Source: Parietichytrium sp. I65-24A (lineage: Eukaryota > Sar > Bigyra > Thraustochytrida > Thraustochytriidae). Taken from it: a DNA stretch of 64,000 nt. Below the pieces are notes generated by a model that ran no database searches, had not been told where the DNA came from, and was given only the letters and a program-made list of their open reading frames with translations. Positions 31,101 through 41,830 of this stretch are shown one piece after another (the stretch's first letter is position 1; every line of letters begins with the position of its first letter). Both the position numbers and the translations under genes were made by a program. The DNA lies in assembly GCA_012862575.1 (NCBI GenBank), contig BLSF01000003.1, positions 248,001 through 312,000 on the forward strand, in the 5' to 3' direction.

Positions 31101-31842
31101 ATTGAGGCCTTCCATGGACAAAAAAAATCGACCACCCTTCAGCGTGACTACGGAATTTTTACGGCCCATTATACCACCGAATGCGTTTGCATCAAATCTC
31201 CTTTGTTAAAAAGACCCAAATCTGTCGACACGGATCGCTAGTATTTTGGCAAGCCCGGACTGTCCGGACGAAGACTTGTGCGGAGTATTTACTGCACATG
31301 GTTTCTCAACTTGGAAGAAAATCAACATGGAACTTTAACCATCCAAGGTCCGGCCAACTCATTTGGGCCCTCAAAACCTGAAGCGAAAGACCGGATGCAC
31401 TTTCTTTCTTCTTCTTTTGGGCAACGCCAGAGACACAGGCAAGATAGATTGATACTGCGTCCGAGAGAGAAGCGATGAAAGAACAAACTAAAAGGAAGGA
31501 AGAAAGAAAGGAAGAAAGAATGGGCGATCATGCAGTTTTCCATTTTTATTCCCCACTCACTGCCAGTGAACTAAACTGTCTTGCGCAGGAGCATCGGTAA
31601 GAACACCTCATCGGTCTCGTCATTGCACTGCACGCGATCCTGACACCAGGAGCAAACCTGACGTGCACGCTCATCGCTCGTTACGTACCAAGAGAGAGGC
31701 GGGATGCCGTAGTACCATGTCCGTGGCCAACTCTACGCTGAGGACCGAGCGCACATTCCGCCCTAATCCTTACAAAACGAACGTGGGCAGCCCGAATCGC
31801 TCAGTCGCCGCTGCTGGCTCAGAGGCACACAGTGCAGCGCGC

Positions 31843-31911
31843 TCATTCTCATTCTCATTCTCACTCCCATTCTTTTTCTCATTCTCATTCGCGTTCTCAT
31901 TCCCATTCTCA
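31843..31911. repeat. CATTCT hexamer repeat, imperfect
   Basis: About eleven TCATTC-like units carry scattered changes. Confidence 0.75.
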
Positions 31912-32136
31912 AGAACACGGCTGCATGCTGCGATTGCTGCGAACGAAAAGTCCCAACCGAGATCGATCAATTTTTTCATCCAATTCCAGCTTGTCCAGCT
32001 CTTCTTCCACTCTCTTCCAGTGCATCGATTGAAACGATTGCTGACAGTGATTTCGATACACGTTCTTGTTGTGTTTTTTACAATCTTTATTATACTTTGT
32101 TTCTTCTTTCATTTCATGTGAATGAATGCGAATGTA

Positions 32137-32174
32137 AATGCAAATGCAAATGCAAATGCAAATGCAAATGCAAA
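32137..32174. repeat. AAATGC hexamer repeat
   Basis: Six near-perfect AAATGC units lie next to degenerate AATG units on the left. Confidence 0.8.
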
Positions 32175-32804
32175 ACTGTGAATGCAAAGCTCTTCCCAAA
32201 AATAAACCATCACCCGACTCTCCACCCCTCTCTCCATCCCCGCTAGCACCCTTACACCAACGCGCTAAATAGTTCTACCTGCTCATAATCCCGATAGCAC
32301 CTGCCGTCCATTTTATAACCGCCGCTAGTCCGCACTAGCCTTCCAAACGGATGCACGGTTACGTAGCGCTAATTACGGGGCAGTAAGCCCCTTTCCGCTG
32401 GAGGAGTGGTAGAGGAGAGTGGGTGGGTGCTACCAACGTGTGGTGTGCTAAGGGTGCGTAAGTGGTACTAGCGTCGGTTTGACCGTTTGGATGTTGGAGC
32501 AGAGTCAGACCCCTTTGGTTGTGTTTGACATTTGTCAATTTTGCACATTGTTATTCATTTGTCTTTCAATCGTCAATCGCCAATTAATTGATTGTCGATT
32601 ATCAATTGTCGATTGTCGATTGTCGTTGCGAGAGTATTGAGGGTACCTTTTGTATTACATAGGCTCCACGATTCAGACTGGACCGTCGAGCAGACAAACA
32701 AAGGTGTAAAAGTTTTATAAAAGACTTGCACCAATCCGCTCGATCGGCAATTGCTCTGTCAAACTGAAAAGAGCGAAAGAGAGATCAAAAGAGAGCAAGA
32801 GAGG

Positions 32805-32825
32805 GAGAGAGAGAGAGAGAGAGAG
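32805..32825. repeat. GA dinucleotide repeat
   Basis: About ten GA units upstream of the Myb gene, probably in its leader or promoter. Confidence 0.8.
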
Positions 32826-32975
32826 GCGCTCGTCGGCGCCGCCTACGCAGAAGACTACAGCGCGGAGTGCCTGTTGTTTTCCGTCGTTTACTAGTTGTTC
32901 CTTTCTTTTTGGGCTGTTTGCCGAGCATTAGCGCAAATACGCCAGACTCCTGCGTTGAAGACACCCACCCGACAC

Positions 32976-32976
<1 letters not shown>

Positions 32977-33008
<32 letters not shown>
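32977..33008. repeat. GA dinucleotide repeat
   Basis: About fifteen GA units, the second GA tract upstream of the Myb gene. Confidence 0.8.
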
Positions 33009-33014
<6 letters not shown>

Positions 33015-33158
33015 GGAACAAGAAGGCAAAGGCAACTGACAGTACTGACAGTGAGCAAGTTAAAACTTTGAGCAAAAGCTATAGTTGGCTGGCTGGCTGG
33101 GCAAGTTTGTTTTGGAACTCTGGGAGATTGATTACCTCGGCGGCGTAAGAAGGTTTTG

Positions 33159-33202
33159 CGGAGAGGAGGAGAAGGAGGAGGAAGAGAAGGAGGAGGAGGA
33201 GG
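33159..33202. repeat. GGA/GAA purine tract
   Basis: An uninterrupted purine run of GGA and GAA units about 600 bases before the Myb ATG. Confidence 0.75.
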
Positions 33203-33357
33203 TTAGAAACGGCGGCAACGTTTGCTCGAAAGTGGCAGATTCGGGTAGGCGGAGATAGCGTTCTGAGAGTGCGAAAGCTCAGTACTCAATACTCAGTACT
33301 CAGAACACTGCCGGTGTTGAGAGAATCAGGGTCAGTTGGAAACGAAGGAAGGCGACC

Positions 33358-33398
33358 AGTCAGACAGTCAGAAAGTCAGACAGTCAGACAGTCAGAAA
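33358..33398. repeat. CAGTCAGA tandem repeat
   Basis: Five imperfect 8-base units, two of them carrying AAAG. Confidence 0.75.
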
Positions 33399-33799
33399 GA
33401 AGTCGCGCGAGCAGATAAACACAGTCCTCTCGGTCGACGGTAGGGTCGCGGAGCTCGAAAGGACGGCGAAGAATCGCGAGATCACGAGATCGTGAGAGCA
33501 GAGCAGGAAGGGGTTGCAGACTGCGAGGGGCTCACTGCTTCTGTTGTAATATTATTGCAGGTGCTGCTGACCTCGATTTGACTCGTCTACACTGGTAACT
33601 GACCAAAGTTCGTGCGAACACGCTCGTCTAGCTCGTGTTCACCTGCCCGGCCCTGCCTACTTGCTGCTCCAAGGTTTCTGTTGTTGATCTCGGACTGGTG
33701 CTCGCTCGCGCGTTGCTCTGAGCAAGATCCAGCAGACTGGTTGCCGAAAGCGTTTACTGTGCTTAGGGGAGTACTTCGAAGCGGCCGCAGCAGCTAAAG

Positions 33800-35785
33800 A
33801 TGTCAGGCCTTGGCGAGGGGAGCACACCCATGCAGGGATCCCTGTCGGTTGCAGTTCCGCAATCTAGTTCAGCGTCTTCACCAATGGACGGAGCTCCAAC
33901 ACAGACGCCGACCTCCGGAAGAACAGTCAATGAGGACGGCCGTGATTGCGGCAAGTGGACGAAAGAAGAGGACATTCTGCTGAAGAAAGCAGTGGACACT
34001 ATTGGAGCCAGGAACTGGAAGAGGATCTCACAAGAATTTTTGGGAGGCAAGCGCAGCGACGTGCAATGTCTGCATCGTTGGCAAAAGGTGCTCAAGCCCG
34101 GACTGATCAAGGGCCCATGGACCAAAGAGGAAGATGAAACAATTATGGAAGCTATCAAGTCTGGTGTGACGAAATGGTCCGAAATCGCCACCTTGATTCC
34201 AGGTAGAATTGGTAAACAATGCCGCGAGAGATGGTTCAATCACCTGGATCCAAGTATTAAAAAGGGTGGATGGACAGAGGAGGAGGACCGTATTCTTGTC
34301 GAGTATCAGGAGAAACTTGGCAATCGCTGGTGCGAGATCGCCAAGGTCCTGCCGGGAAGGTCCGAGAACGCCGTGAAGAATCGCTGGAACTCCGCCATGC
34401 GTCGCAAGTTTCAGCAAAAGCGCGGCAGCGCCAAAGCAAGTGTGCCTCAGCCACCTCCCTCCGTCAAGAGCGAGGCTTCTTCCGTGGTTCCGGACTCGCC
34501 TCAACGTGCTGCAAGCAAGTTGGCTCGAAACAACGTTAGGCTCCCCCCAGAGGCTGTGCTTGTGGAACAGCCAAGCAACAAGAACTCGGTGATTGCTGCG
34601 CGAGAAAAGATCCGCAGACACCAGGAGCAACTCGACCACGCCAAGACCACGCCCACGATCGCACAAAAGAACCAACACGCATTATCTGTTTCAACAAGCT
34701 CCTCCCATATTGAACCCGAAGGTCTCAGCCCTCTGCACATGGAGAGTCTTGTTATGCATTCGCTTCCTCCGCCGCCACCTCAAAAGCCAGACTTGCTGCC
34801 TGTTCCGGTGGTGTCCCTGGGAGGGCCACCGCCTCGCGCCAAGGGCCAGGCAAAAGCACCCAAGCAAAAGAAAGCCAAGGTGCCAAAGGAGAAAAAGCAA
34901 AATTCTAAAGCCAGCAAGTCCAGCAAAGTCAGTAGCGAGAACAACAACAACTTGGCAAACACCAAGGCAGGCGCAGAGCGTCAGCAAGTCTCGAACGCAG
35001 GCCAAAAGCGGCCGCTCGCTTTGTCTGTAGACAATATTACGGAGCACGTTGCTCCAAGCGAGAAACCTGCCAAGAAGAAGGCCAAGAAGACGGCATTCAA
35101 ATTGTCCAAGAATGTCAACGCACTTAAAGACTACTTCAAGTTTGAACAAGAGATGGTGAAACGCAAGGCATTCGCATCCAGACAGTTCTCTGAAGACGAA
35201 AAGCTGAGGTTGCACCAAAAGGCACTGGCGATCATCGACGATGCTCTGCAGACGCACGCAAACTTGAGCGTGACCATGGTGTGGTCTCGTCTCGCTGACT
35301 TTATGAAGAAAGGAGGCCTGGACGACTTTTTCGACTCTGTCGAGCCTCTCCCGATCAGTACAAAAGCGTCGACTTCGAAGGGCAAACCACGTGATTTGCG
35401 AGTGCAGTGCAGTTTGGATCCCTCCACATGGACGTTGTCGGGCGGAACTCCAACCGTGTTTGGAAACAGCACGACGACCCCGATCGGAGAGATGCTCTCG
35501 CTCATTCCTTCCTTTTCAGGACTTAATCCATCCATATTCTCGCCGACTCCCCGACACGGAATGGGATTACACACCCCTTTCCATGGCAACGCGTTCCCAA
35601 CACCAACTGCAGCCGAGATCAAGAAGATTGATCAACTGGACGATCCTCTCTTCCCTGACTCGATGTTTTTCCAGATGGACGCATCCACTTTGGCGGGGCT
35701 CAACGCTAGCTTTGGCAACTCCGTTCTGAGCCCAATATTCCGTTCTGCGCCACTGACATCGTCGAGCGATCAAACACAGCTTTGA
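33800..35785 (+). CDS. R1R2R3-type Myb transcription factor, 661 aa
   Basis: The ATG at 33800 opens a single exon ending in TGA at 35785. Three tandem Myb repeats with regularly spaced tryptophans lie at about 51-99, 103-151 and 155-203, with the c-Myb-like wordings KGPWTKEED, WSEIA, GRIGKQCRERW and VKNRWNSAMRRK. The remainder is low-complexity. It has Pro-rich and Lys-rich stretches that could be nuclear-localisation signals (about 340-380 and 420-435). A Ser/Thr-Pro-rich C-terminus (about 550-620) has many minimal CDK sites. Family knowledge: three-repeat Mybs of plants and animals control G2/M and proliferation genes through AACGG-type sites, and plant ones are regulated by CDK phosphorylation of the C-terminus. 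Whether this protein does the same is inference. The long repeat-rich upstream region suggests a long leader. Confidence 0.92.
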   Translation: MSGLGEGSTPMQGSLSVAVPQSSSASSPMDGAPTQTPTSGRTVNEDGRDCGKWTKEEDILLKKAVDTIGARNWKRISQEFLGGKRSDVQCLHRWQKVLKPGLIKGPWTKEEDETIMEAIKSGVTKWSEIATLIPGRIGKQCRERWFNHLDPSIKKGGWTEEEDRILVEYQEKLGNRWCEIAKVLPGRSENAVKNRWNSAMRRKFQQKRGSAKASVPQPPPSVKSEASSVVPDSPQRAASKLARNNVRLPPEAVLVEQPSNKNSVIAAREKIRRHQEQLDHAKTTPTIAQKNQHALSVSTSSSHIEPEGLSPLHMESLVMHSLPPPPPQKPDLLPVPVVSLGGPPPRAKGQAKAPKQKKAKVPKEKKQNSKASKSSKVSSENNNNLANTKAGAERQQVSNAGQKRPLALSVDNITEHVAPSEKPAKKKAKKTAFKLSKNVNALKDYFKFEQEMVKRKAFASRQFSEDEKLRLHQKALAIIDDALQTHANLSVTMVWSRLADFMKKGGLDDFFDSVEPLPISTKASTSKGKPRDLRVQCSLDPSTWTLSGGTPTVFGNSTTTPIGEMLSLIPSFSGLNPSIFSPTPRHGMGLHTPFHGNAFPTPTAAEIKKIDQLDDPLFPDSMFFQMDASTLAGLNASFGNSVLSPIFRSAPLTSSSDQTQL

Positions 35786-36214
35786 TGTAATTTGTATCAC
35801 ATGGTTGGAGGCTTTGCCACTCGCAACCGCAAAAGTATTCGACCTTCGATCATTCTACTATATAACCCACACGGACCTGATTCTAGATTAATAATGGTAT
35901 CTCAACTTTAAACTCATCATCGATGTGACCCCAACTGATCTTCTTCATGCGCGAATGGTAGACTGATAACGCATATCACAAATGAACCATACGTCACGCA
36001 CGTCGATCTCTGAAGGACCAATTTGCGAGCTGTCTCGAAACAAAACATTATATGAACAGAGAGAGAGTTGGGTACTAACTACACATTTTCAGAATCGCTC
36101 ATTTGCTAATTTGCTCATTGCCAGTCTCAGCTTCAGCCTCTGCATGGGGCTCCGAAATTTTGCACGCGAATACATGTCGATCAAGCCCAATGTCCGACAA
36201 ATATTTCAGGAGCT
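35786..36214. other. Convergent 3' spacer between the Myb and EF-hand/PH genes
   Basis: This 429-base spacer holds two 3' flanks and is AT-richer than the genes. No coding frame or RNA gene is evident. Confidence 0.5.
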
Positions 36215-39094
36215 TCAATTCGTTTGATGACGCTGCTGTTCGCCAATGACTCCGTTTTCTATTATGCTGCGCAGCATCGACGCCACTTTTTCAAGTTCTA
36301 TTAGCTGCTCATCCTCACTCCCAGCTCTCTGCTTGCTCGCATCGTTCGGATGCTCAAAAAGCTGGTTCTCATCCTCGATATAAGCAGCGTCGCGATGGTC
36401 ACCTTCCAGGCTATCGCCATCGCCATCGCCGTCCTTGTCATCCGCTTTGCTTGAAGATTTCTCCAGGTCATTTTCTCCTTCTGAGATAAATTCACCGTCC
36501 GAGTCCGGAGGGGGAGGTTTGCGAGTCGGCGGAGGAGGAATCGCGTCACCAGAGTAGCTCCATGAGCTGCTCTTCGGGCTCGACGCCAAGCTGATGTTTG
36601 AGTCCCGGTCATGATGATGATGATGGTGAACCACCCTAACGTCGCTAGCATGTTGCGCAAGCGCCAAGCCTTCGGCAGCTTTTTCCCTCGCTCGGCGTTG
36701 ATGTGGGTCTCCGTTGGTCACATCGTCATCGTCTACATCCACAGATCCAGATGTGCCTTGCCAACTACTTTGGCTTAGGCTCTCGAAATCGCCCGATTGA
36801 AGCTGTTTGAGCCTCGCGTACTGACCTCGCGGACTTCGGGCTTCACGTTCAGAAACTTCAGCGCAGTTTGCGGCTTTAGAAATTACGAAGCAGATGTCTC
36901 TAATCCAAAAGTCCATCTCTGCAGGACTCTCGGCAAATAACGTCCACGAGGGCCCCCTCGGGGGGATGACAACAAAACGATTCCCGTACGTGCCACTGGA
37001 CTGGCGCTCAAGCGAACTCCCGATCCGCGCTCCAGAAAGAGGTAGAGTGATTACAGGACTCGCTTGGGATGGCGCATCACTTTGGGTGAGCGCGAACTTT
37101 TCAAGGGCGAAAGAAGTTAAATTTAGGCGAAAGAAGAATTCTCGCACTTGGGAGCCTGATGCCAACGCTCCACTGGAGTTTTGGTACCCCAAACGCCCTT
37201 CTTTCAGGACTTTGGGGACGCGACCACGTGCTGCGAAGAGTACCTCTCGTGCATTCTCGTCCCCTAAGAAGGAATGGCTCATGAATGGAGGGTCAATCGC
37301 TTTCGCGGAAGTGTACGAATACCGGGAGTTGAGAAGATGCTCTATTATAGTTGGCGTCGTACAAGTTTCCCATCTCGAGTCTGCGTCCACGAGCTTACTT
37401 TCGTCCTCCAATGCCACGTCCAATTCCGAGGCCTCTTGAAGATACATGCAATCCTCGGGCAGTATGCGGCATGGCGTAACCCGGATTGCCTTATCGCTGA
37501 CAAAAGACGCCGAAGCGGCTCTTGCCATGTCCAGATAAATTCTCCGGGATTCTAATGACTCTTTCGTCCAGAGTTCTGAGGCTTCCTGCTCTGAATAACC
37601 GTACACCTGCATCTTTTCTGCTTGAAATAGTCGAAACGCCTCTATATAGTAAGCTCCATCCGTATCGTCTTGCCGACCATCATTGCGAAGCGCTAATGGC
37701 GAAAAACCTGACGAAGCCTCAGAGTTGGGCGATTGAAAAGGGGTGAGTTGGAGCTGGGAGGAGCCACCCAAAGGTTTTACAGGTTCATTTTCTTCTTCCT
37801 CAAACGCGAGTCCCTCGCTCGCATCCTCAAATGAGGCAAAGCTCAGGTCATCCATGTTCTCGTCATTATCCTCGTCATTGCCGCTCTCCGACCGAAGACC
37901 ATGGCGACTGAGTTTTGTGTGTTTCTCGTCTGAGTGTGATGCTTCGGAATTCTTGGAATCGTCGTCGGCAAGGTCCAAGTCAGCAGTGTATGTCGAAATC
38001 TCTGTTTTCTTCTCCCCTTCATCACTACGCAAGGCAATTCCGTGCGTCGGGACAAACGTGTGCGGAAAGAGTTTGGAAAGATTGAGATTTAAGGACGACA
38101 CAAATCTTAGCACAGCGCGCTCGAGTTTTTTATAGGCGCCAGGTAGTGAGTCTCTGGATCTTCCCTTTGCAAACGCTTCCCAAAGCGCTTCAATCTCTGC
38201 ATCTTGCCCCCATGGTTCGCAAGGCTCATGTACTTTCCATCTGATTCTCGGGCCCTGGACGCTCATGAAGCGGGAGAGGGCAATGTCGATTGCGTCGGAA
38301 GCCGAGGGTATCTCCTCTTGCACTGCATCGTTCCATAGCGACCTGGGCGGTCTCACTCCGCTTCCAATCTCCTTTAGTTTGGCCCTGAAGGAGCCCAAGC
38401 CCACAAGCATCTTCTGAAGAGCCATGTCGTCCAACGTACCCTTTTGCCGTTCTGTGTTAACAATTTTGCCAAGACACATTTCCTTAAATCTACCTAAAGA
38501 CACGACCCCGGTGACAGGCTTTTCGTTGGCGCCAAAGGCGTTCATGAGCTCCGAGCATTCGTCGGCGACTAGGGCCAAGTTGAAGTTCTTTTTGCCTGGT
38601 GCCTTTGTATCGAGTTGCATTCTCCTCGCAAGTGACAGATGGAGGACATCGTCCAGAGACACGAAGCCCTTGCCATCCACATCGATTGCAAAGAAGACCT
38701 TCTCTGCCAGCGCCAGACGCATTCTCCCGGTGTCCGCTCCGATTCCATCGCTGACGTATCGCAACCACGCACGATTCCACTCGTTCACGACCATGCCCAG
38801 CATCACGGCTAGTTCCTCTTCACCGAGCCCGCGCCTTGCCAGCTCCCCGCAAAACTTTTCAACCGTGCCCACCTCCGCCGTACCGCTTTGCGACTGGCTA
38901 TCATCAGATTGCTCAAGCCACACTGCAAGGATGGCGCTCAGTTCAGCGGATGAGATTTGGTCGCCAAGTCGCCAGCAAAGAGCGTCCAACAACGATCGGA
39001 TGCCAGCCCACGAGGCACACGGATTCTTCTCTGCCACGGCCGCCAGCCAAAGCCCTTCCGCAACGCCTAGCCACCGTGCGCTTGGCAGCGCCAT
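36215..39094 (-). CDS. EF-hand and PH-domain protein, 959 aa, unknown role
   Basis: The ATG at 39094 opens a single exon. The N-terminal third is helical and contains one clear EF-hand loop (DVDGKGFVSLDD, about 137-148), with possible degenerate partners around it. An acidic, probably disordered segment covers about 370-470. Residues about 622-738 look like a pleckstrin-homology domain: a KEGRLGY-like first strand, a strand with FFFRL, an FVVIPPRG-like strand and a final helix containing the conserved Trp (FWIRDI). The C-terminal 200 residues are low-complexity, with a six-His run near 823, a Pro-rich stretch and acidic repeats, ending in a short helix. PH domains usually bind phosphoinositides or proteins, so a calcium-linked membrane adaptor is possible, but I cannot name a family. 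It converges on the Myb gene. Confidence 0.75.
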   Translation of the reverse strand: MALPSARWLGVAEGLWLAAVAEKNPCASWAGIRSLLDALCWRLGDQISSAELSAILAVWLEQSDDSQSQSGTAEVGTVEKFCGELARRGLGEEELAVMLGMVVNEWNRAWLRYVSDGIGADTGRMRLALAEKVFFAIDVDGKGFVSLDDVLHLSLARRMQLDTKAPGKKNFNLALVADECSELMNAFGANEKPVTGVVSLGRFKEMCLGKIVNTERQKGTLDDMALQKMLVGLGSFRAKLKEIGSGVRPPRSLWNDAVQEEIPSASDAIDIALSRFMSVQGPRIRWKVHEPCEPWGQDAEIEALWEAFAKGRSRDSLPGAYKKLERAVLRFVSSLNLNLSKLFPHTFVPTHGIALRSDEGEKKTEISTYTADLDLADDDSKNSEASHSDEKHTKLSRHGLRSESGNDEDNDENMDDLSFASFEDASEGLAFEEEENEPVKPLGGSSQLQLTPFQSPNSEASSGFSPLALRNDGRQDDTDGAYYIEAFRLFQAEKMQVYGYSEQEASELWTKESLESRRIYLDMARAASASFVSDKAIRVTPCRILPEDCMYLQEASELDVALEDESKLVDADSRWETCTTPTIIEHLLNSRYSYTSAKAIDPPFMSHSFLGDENAREVLFAARGRVPKVLKEGRLGYQNSSGALASGSQVREFFFRLNLTSFALEKFALTQSDAPSQASPVITLPLSGARIGSSLERQSSGTYGNRFVVIPPRGPSWTLFAESPAEMDFWIRDICFVISKAANCAEVSEREARSPRGQYARLKQLQSGDFESLSQSSWQGTSGSVDVDDDDVTNGDPHQRRAREKAAEGLALAQHASDVRVVHHHHHHDRDSNISLASSPKSSSWSYSGDAIPPPPTRKPPPPDSDGEFISEGENDLEKSSSKADDKDGDGDGDSLEGDHRDAAYIEDENQLFEHPNDASKQRAGSEDEQLIELEKVASMLRSIIENGVIGEQQRHQTN

Positions 39095-40464
39095 CGGAGC
39101 ATATATTAATTAAACGTCTTCCCACCGCTTCAAAACGGGAAAGTTTGGCGAGATCTGAGATTTTCGCGACCTATTCTCGCAAGCTCTAAATCCGCAACCT
39201 TGCTGGGAATTCGCCAATTCGCGAAGCTTTCGCTACTTAATACTTCAACAACCAAACAAAACCAAGTGTGACCTCCCGGAACTCAGTGCTCGACTTATCG
39301 CAACCTCTTAACAAGTTCCAAACGCTCCACGCTCCAAAGTCTGCCAAATCAAAAGTTTCAAGTTTCTACACACAAAATATACTCGCGTCTCCACAGTTCT
39401 TCTCCGCCCGAGCTCGCAGCAACTCTTGCGCACGACCAGTGTATGTATATACAGACAGACAGAGCCGGCAAAAGAATGAAGATTTTGATTACAGCAACAG
39501 AATGTCTGACAAGACACCAGAGAGGACAGCACTCGCAATCAATCCAAACAGAGGGAAAACGGGACTGTGGCGCGCTTTATACCAATTAATTAGAGCCAAC
39601 TATAGTGGCATACACGCCTTGTGTCCGCGAGGACCGTCACTCTATGTGCACTAACAGTATACTATCTGGCGATGTGCTGCGCACTCTTAAACCAATCCCT
39701 AACAGCACTGCTACACCGTAGTCTATTCATATGCTAGGACAATTACATGCGTTTTTGAGGTACTCTAGTCTAGCACTACCAATAGTGGTACAGGTATTCA
39801 TATGTCTATACAGTAAGTTATTTCAACGCCAGCTACTTCCCATGCGAGGACTACCGCTTCGTCTACCCACAATTAATAATACTTTATTAGTGGTGAATAT
39901 GGCTTCGTGGCGTTACATCACCAGTAGCAGTGGACTACGGAATCACTTGAAGTAAGAAAAGTGAGAAAAGTAGTGAAAAAGTAAAATTTTTCATTGTGTG
40001 AGCATGTGTAAGTCAAGTGAGAACTGTGAGAACTTGGATATATGTGCACTCACTGTGAGTACAGCCAGAGAGAGTGAGAGAGAGAAAGAATCACAAGAGA
40101 TTCACACTCAAGTCAGTCAGTGGGAGAAGTGTGCGAAACGAAGTTAGAGAGAGAGACAGAGACAGAGAGAGAGAGAGAGAGGAGAGTACGCGAGTACCGG
40201 CATGCAAGGACAAGGCAAATTCGATTGTGAGCGTTGAGCTTGGTGATTTCAAAGTTCTGGAGACGCCAACTTTAGCACAACGTGGGAATGAGAAGCTGGC
40301 CGCAAGTGGGACGTATGTGGAGTATTCGTTAACGCGAAGGTGGTCCTGGAGTGATCCTCGGGTGGAGGGAGCAGAACGAGCTCTCCAACGCAAAAAATTC
40401 GAGGTGTCCCGTCCTTGGTGTAAAGTTTGGCGAAAGGTGGTAGGCGACGGCTGCAGGCACGAAG
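39095..40464. other. Divergent spacer between the EF-hand/PH and neuferricin-like genes
   Basis: This 1.4-kb spacer holds two outward promoters. It has an AT-rich middle (39580-39960) with scattered CTAG and TATTCATATG strings, and a GA tract just upstream of the neuferricin-like gene. A 128-codon frame at 39268-39654 has no recognisable content. Confidence 0.5.
40146..40184. repeat. GA/CAGA purine repeat
   Basis: GA units interrupted by two CAGA steps, about 280 bases before the next start codon. Confidence 0.75.
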
Positions 40465-41790
40465 ATGGAAAACAAATCTGTCATAACAAGCAAAGAATGT
40501 GGGGCAGGGGCAGGACCGAACGGGAGGGTATCGCCAGTTTGGAGAAGATGGTGGGTCTGGGCAGCGGTTGTGCTCTGTGCGGCTCTGGCGCTTGGGACCT
40601 GGAACGAGTCGCTGAGATTGTGGCTCATGAGATTTGCCAGAGATGTGAGTCGCGCCAAGAGCAGGGCTAGGCTGCTTGGTCAGCCGAATTCAATTGTCGC
40701 TTTGGGCAAGGCTTACGCGACACTTCAGGATGATGAATGGGAATTGTTCGGACAGGATGGAAAGCCTGGGAAACGCGAGCTTACCGAGAACGGCGTTGAC
40801 GTCACCCCGGAGGAGCTTTCGCAAGCGGATGGCTCTGACGGAGGACCGTTGTGGCTCGCGATCCTTGGTCGTGTATACGATGTTAGCGCTGGGAGGGAGT
40901 ACTACGCGCCGGGAAGATCATATCATCATTTTGTAGGTCGAGATGCTACTCGCGCATATTGCACTGGGTGCTCGAAGCCAGATTGCCTGATAAGCAGTTT
41001 GGCTGGCCTAGACGACTTTTCTCGCGCCGAAGCCTACCGCTGGCTAGAATTGTACGAGTTGCATGACAAGTACAAGTACGTTGGTAGGCTAGTCGAGGAC
41101 CCAGTGGACAAATTCCTTGCGCAAGCACAGATTGAAGAGGCAATGCTCCTGGACCGCAAAACGGGCAGGCCACATCCACCTCTAAAACTAAAGGAACTGG
41201 GAATTTTAGCGTATCGCGGGGGCAACATCGAGGATGCGGGCATATACTGGCGGAGCGCTCTCGTTTTGTTGGGAGAGCACGCAGATGTTGGCTTGAAAAC
41301 GCTAAGCGATGCCGAATTACTCCGCGCGAGTGTTCTCAATCTATTAGCCGCTAGAGCTCAGCACGCCATGCAGGCTGAAACGGCCATTGAGCATTACCAA
41401 GAAGCGCTGGACATTCTCTCGAGAGTATTAAGCAAAGAAGCACTCTTACGCTCAGATCTGCGCGCCAACATTTTAGCTGATCAGGCGGCCGCCAACTTTA
41501 AGCTGGGGAACAAAGACCGAGCTGTGGACGGTTTCCGCCAAGCTAGGAATGTGTACGAAAAGCTGCTGCAAAGCGACTTGCCAGTACTGGATAAGGAGAA
41601 TGTCGAGCCTTTGTTCGCCAATACACTTTTAAATTTTGCTTACGCCTTGAAAGAGTCTAGTTTGAGAGCTGAATCCGCGCAGGTACTGATGGATCTGAGG
41701 GGATTTGAGTTTAGAAACAAAGATTCAAGACAGATAGAACAAATTCTCGCGCAGGCGGAGATCGGCCTTAAAGACCTTGGTGCGACGTAG
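40465..41790 (+). CDS. Neuferricin-like (MAPR) cytochrome b5-type domain fused to TPR repeats, 441 aa
   Basis: The ATG at 40465 opens a single exon. A single membrane segment (about 27-46, Trp/Val/Ala/Leu-rich) follows a short polar N-terminus, as in a signal-anchor protein. Residues about 113-209 match the membrane-associated progesterone receptor/neuferricin (CYB5D2) type of cytochrome b5-like domain: LWLAILGRVYDVSAGREYYAPG, then YHHFVGRDATRAY and WLELYELHDKYKYVGRL. Such domains bind haem through Tyr residues. Members of this group are secreted or membrane-anchored. The second half (about 235-435) is helical with TPR-like repeats, not part of neuferricin as known in animals (about 264 aa). 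The two TPR-bearing genes here converge with a 40-base gap. The b5 part is well supported; the TPR call is pattern-based. Confidence 0.8.
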   Translation: MENKSVITSKECGAGAGPNGRVSPVWRRWWVWAAVVLCAALALGTWNESLRLWLMRFARDVSRAKSRARLLGQPNSIVALGKAYATLQDDEWELFGQDGKPGKRELTENGVDVTPEELSQADGSDGGPLWLAILGRVYDVSAGREYYAPGRSYHHFVGRDATRAYCTGCSKPDCLISSLAGLDDFSRAEAYRWLELYELHDKYKYVGRLVEDPVDKFLAQAQIEEAMLLDRKTGRPHPPLKLKELGILAYRGGNIEDAGIYWRSALVLLGEHADVGLKTLSDAELLRASVLNLLAARAQHAMQAETAIEHYQEALDILSRVLSKEALLRSDLRANILADQAAANFKLGNKDRAVDGFRQARNVYEKLLQSDLPVLDKENVEPLFANTLLNFAYALKESSLRAESAQVLMDLRGFEFRNKDSRQIEQILAQAEIGLKDLGAT

Positions 41791-41830
41791 AGTTTAGAAT
41801 ATCATGAATTCACTCCATACAATTTCATAT

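Larger units (their letters stand above)
30732..33799. other. Large spacer: GLDC 3' flank and Myb gene upstream region
   Basis: About 3 kb without a supported gene. It contains an AATAAA overlapping the GLDC stop (30727-30732), a perfect 11-base inverted repeat (31035-31100), CATTCT and AAATGC hexamer repeats, a CGATTGTC-type tract near 32590-32625, and GA/GGA/CAGTCAGA repeats in the last kilobase that are probably leader or promoter of the Myb gene. The longest frames (about 31663-32121) are translations of these repeats. Confidence 0.55.

Noticed and set aside
31663-32121. 152-codon ORF in the GLDC/Myb spacer
   Set aside because: It is mostly Phe/Ser runs from the CATTCT repeat and shows no coding signal.
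40074-40670. 198-codon ORF overlapping the start of the neuferricin-like gene
   Set aside because: Its upstream half is GA repeat and its downstream half is the wrong frame of a gene with a clear domain.
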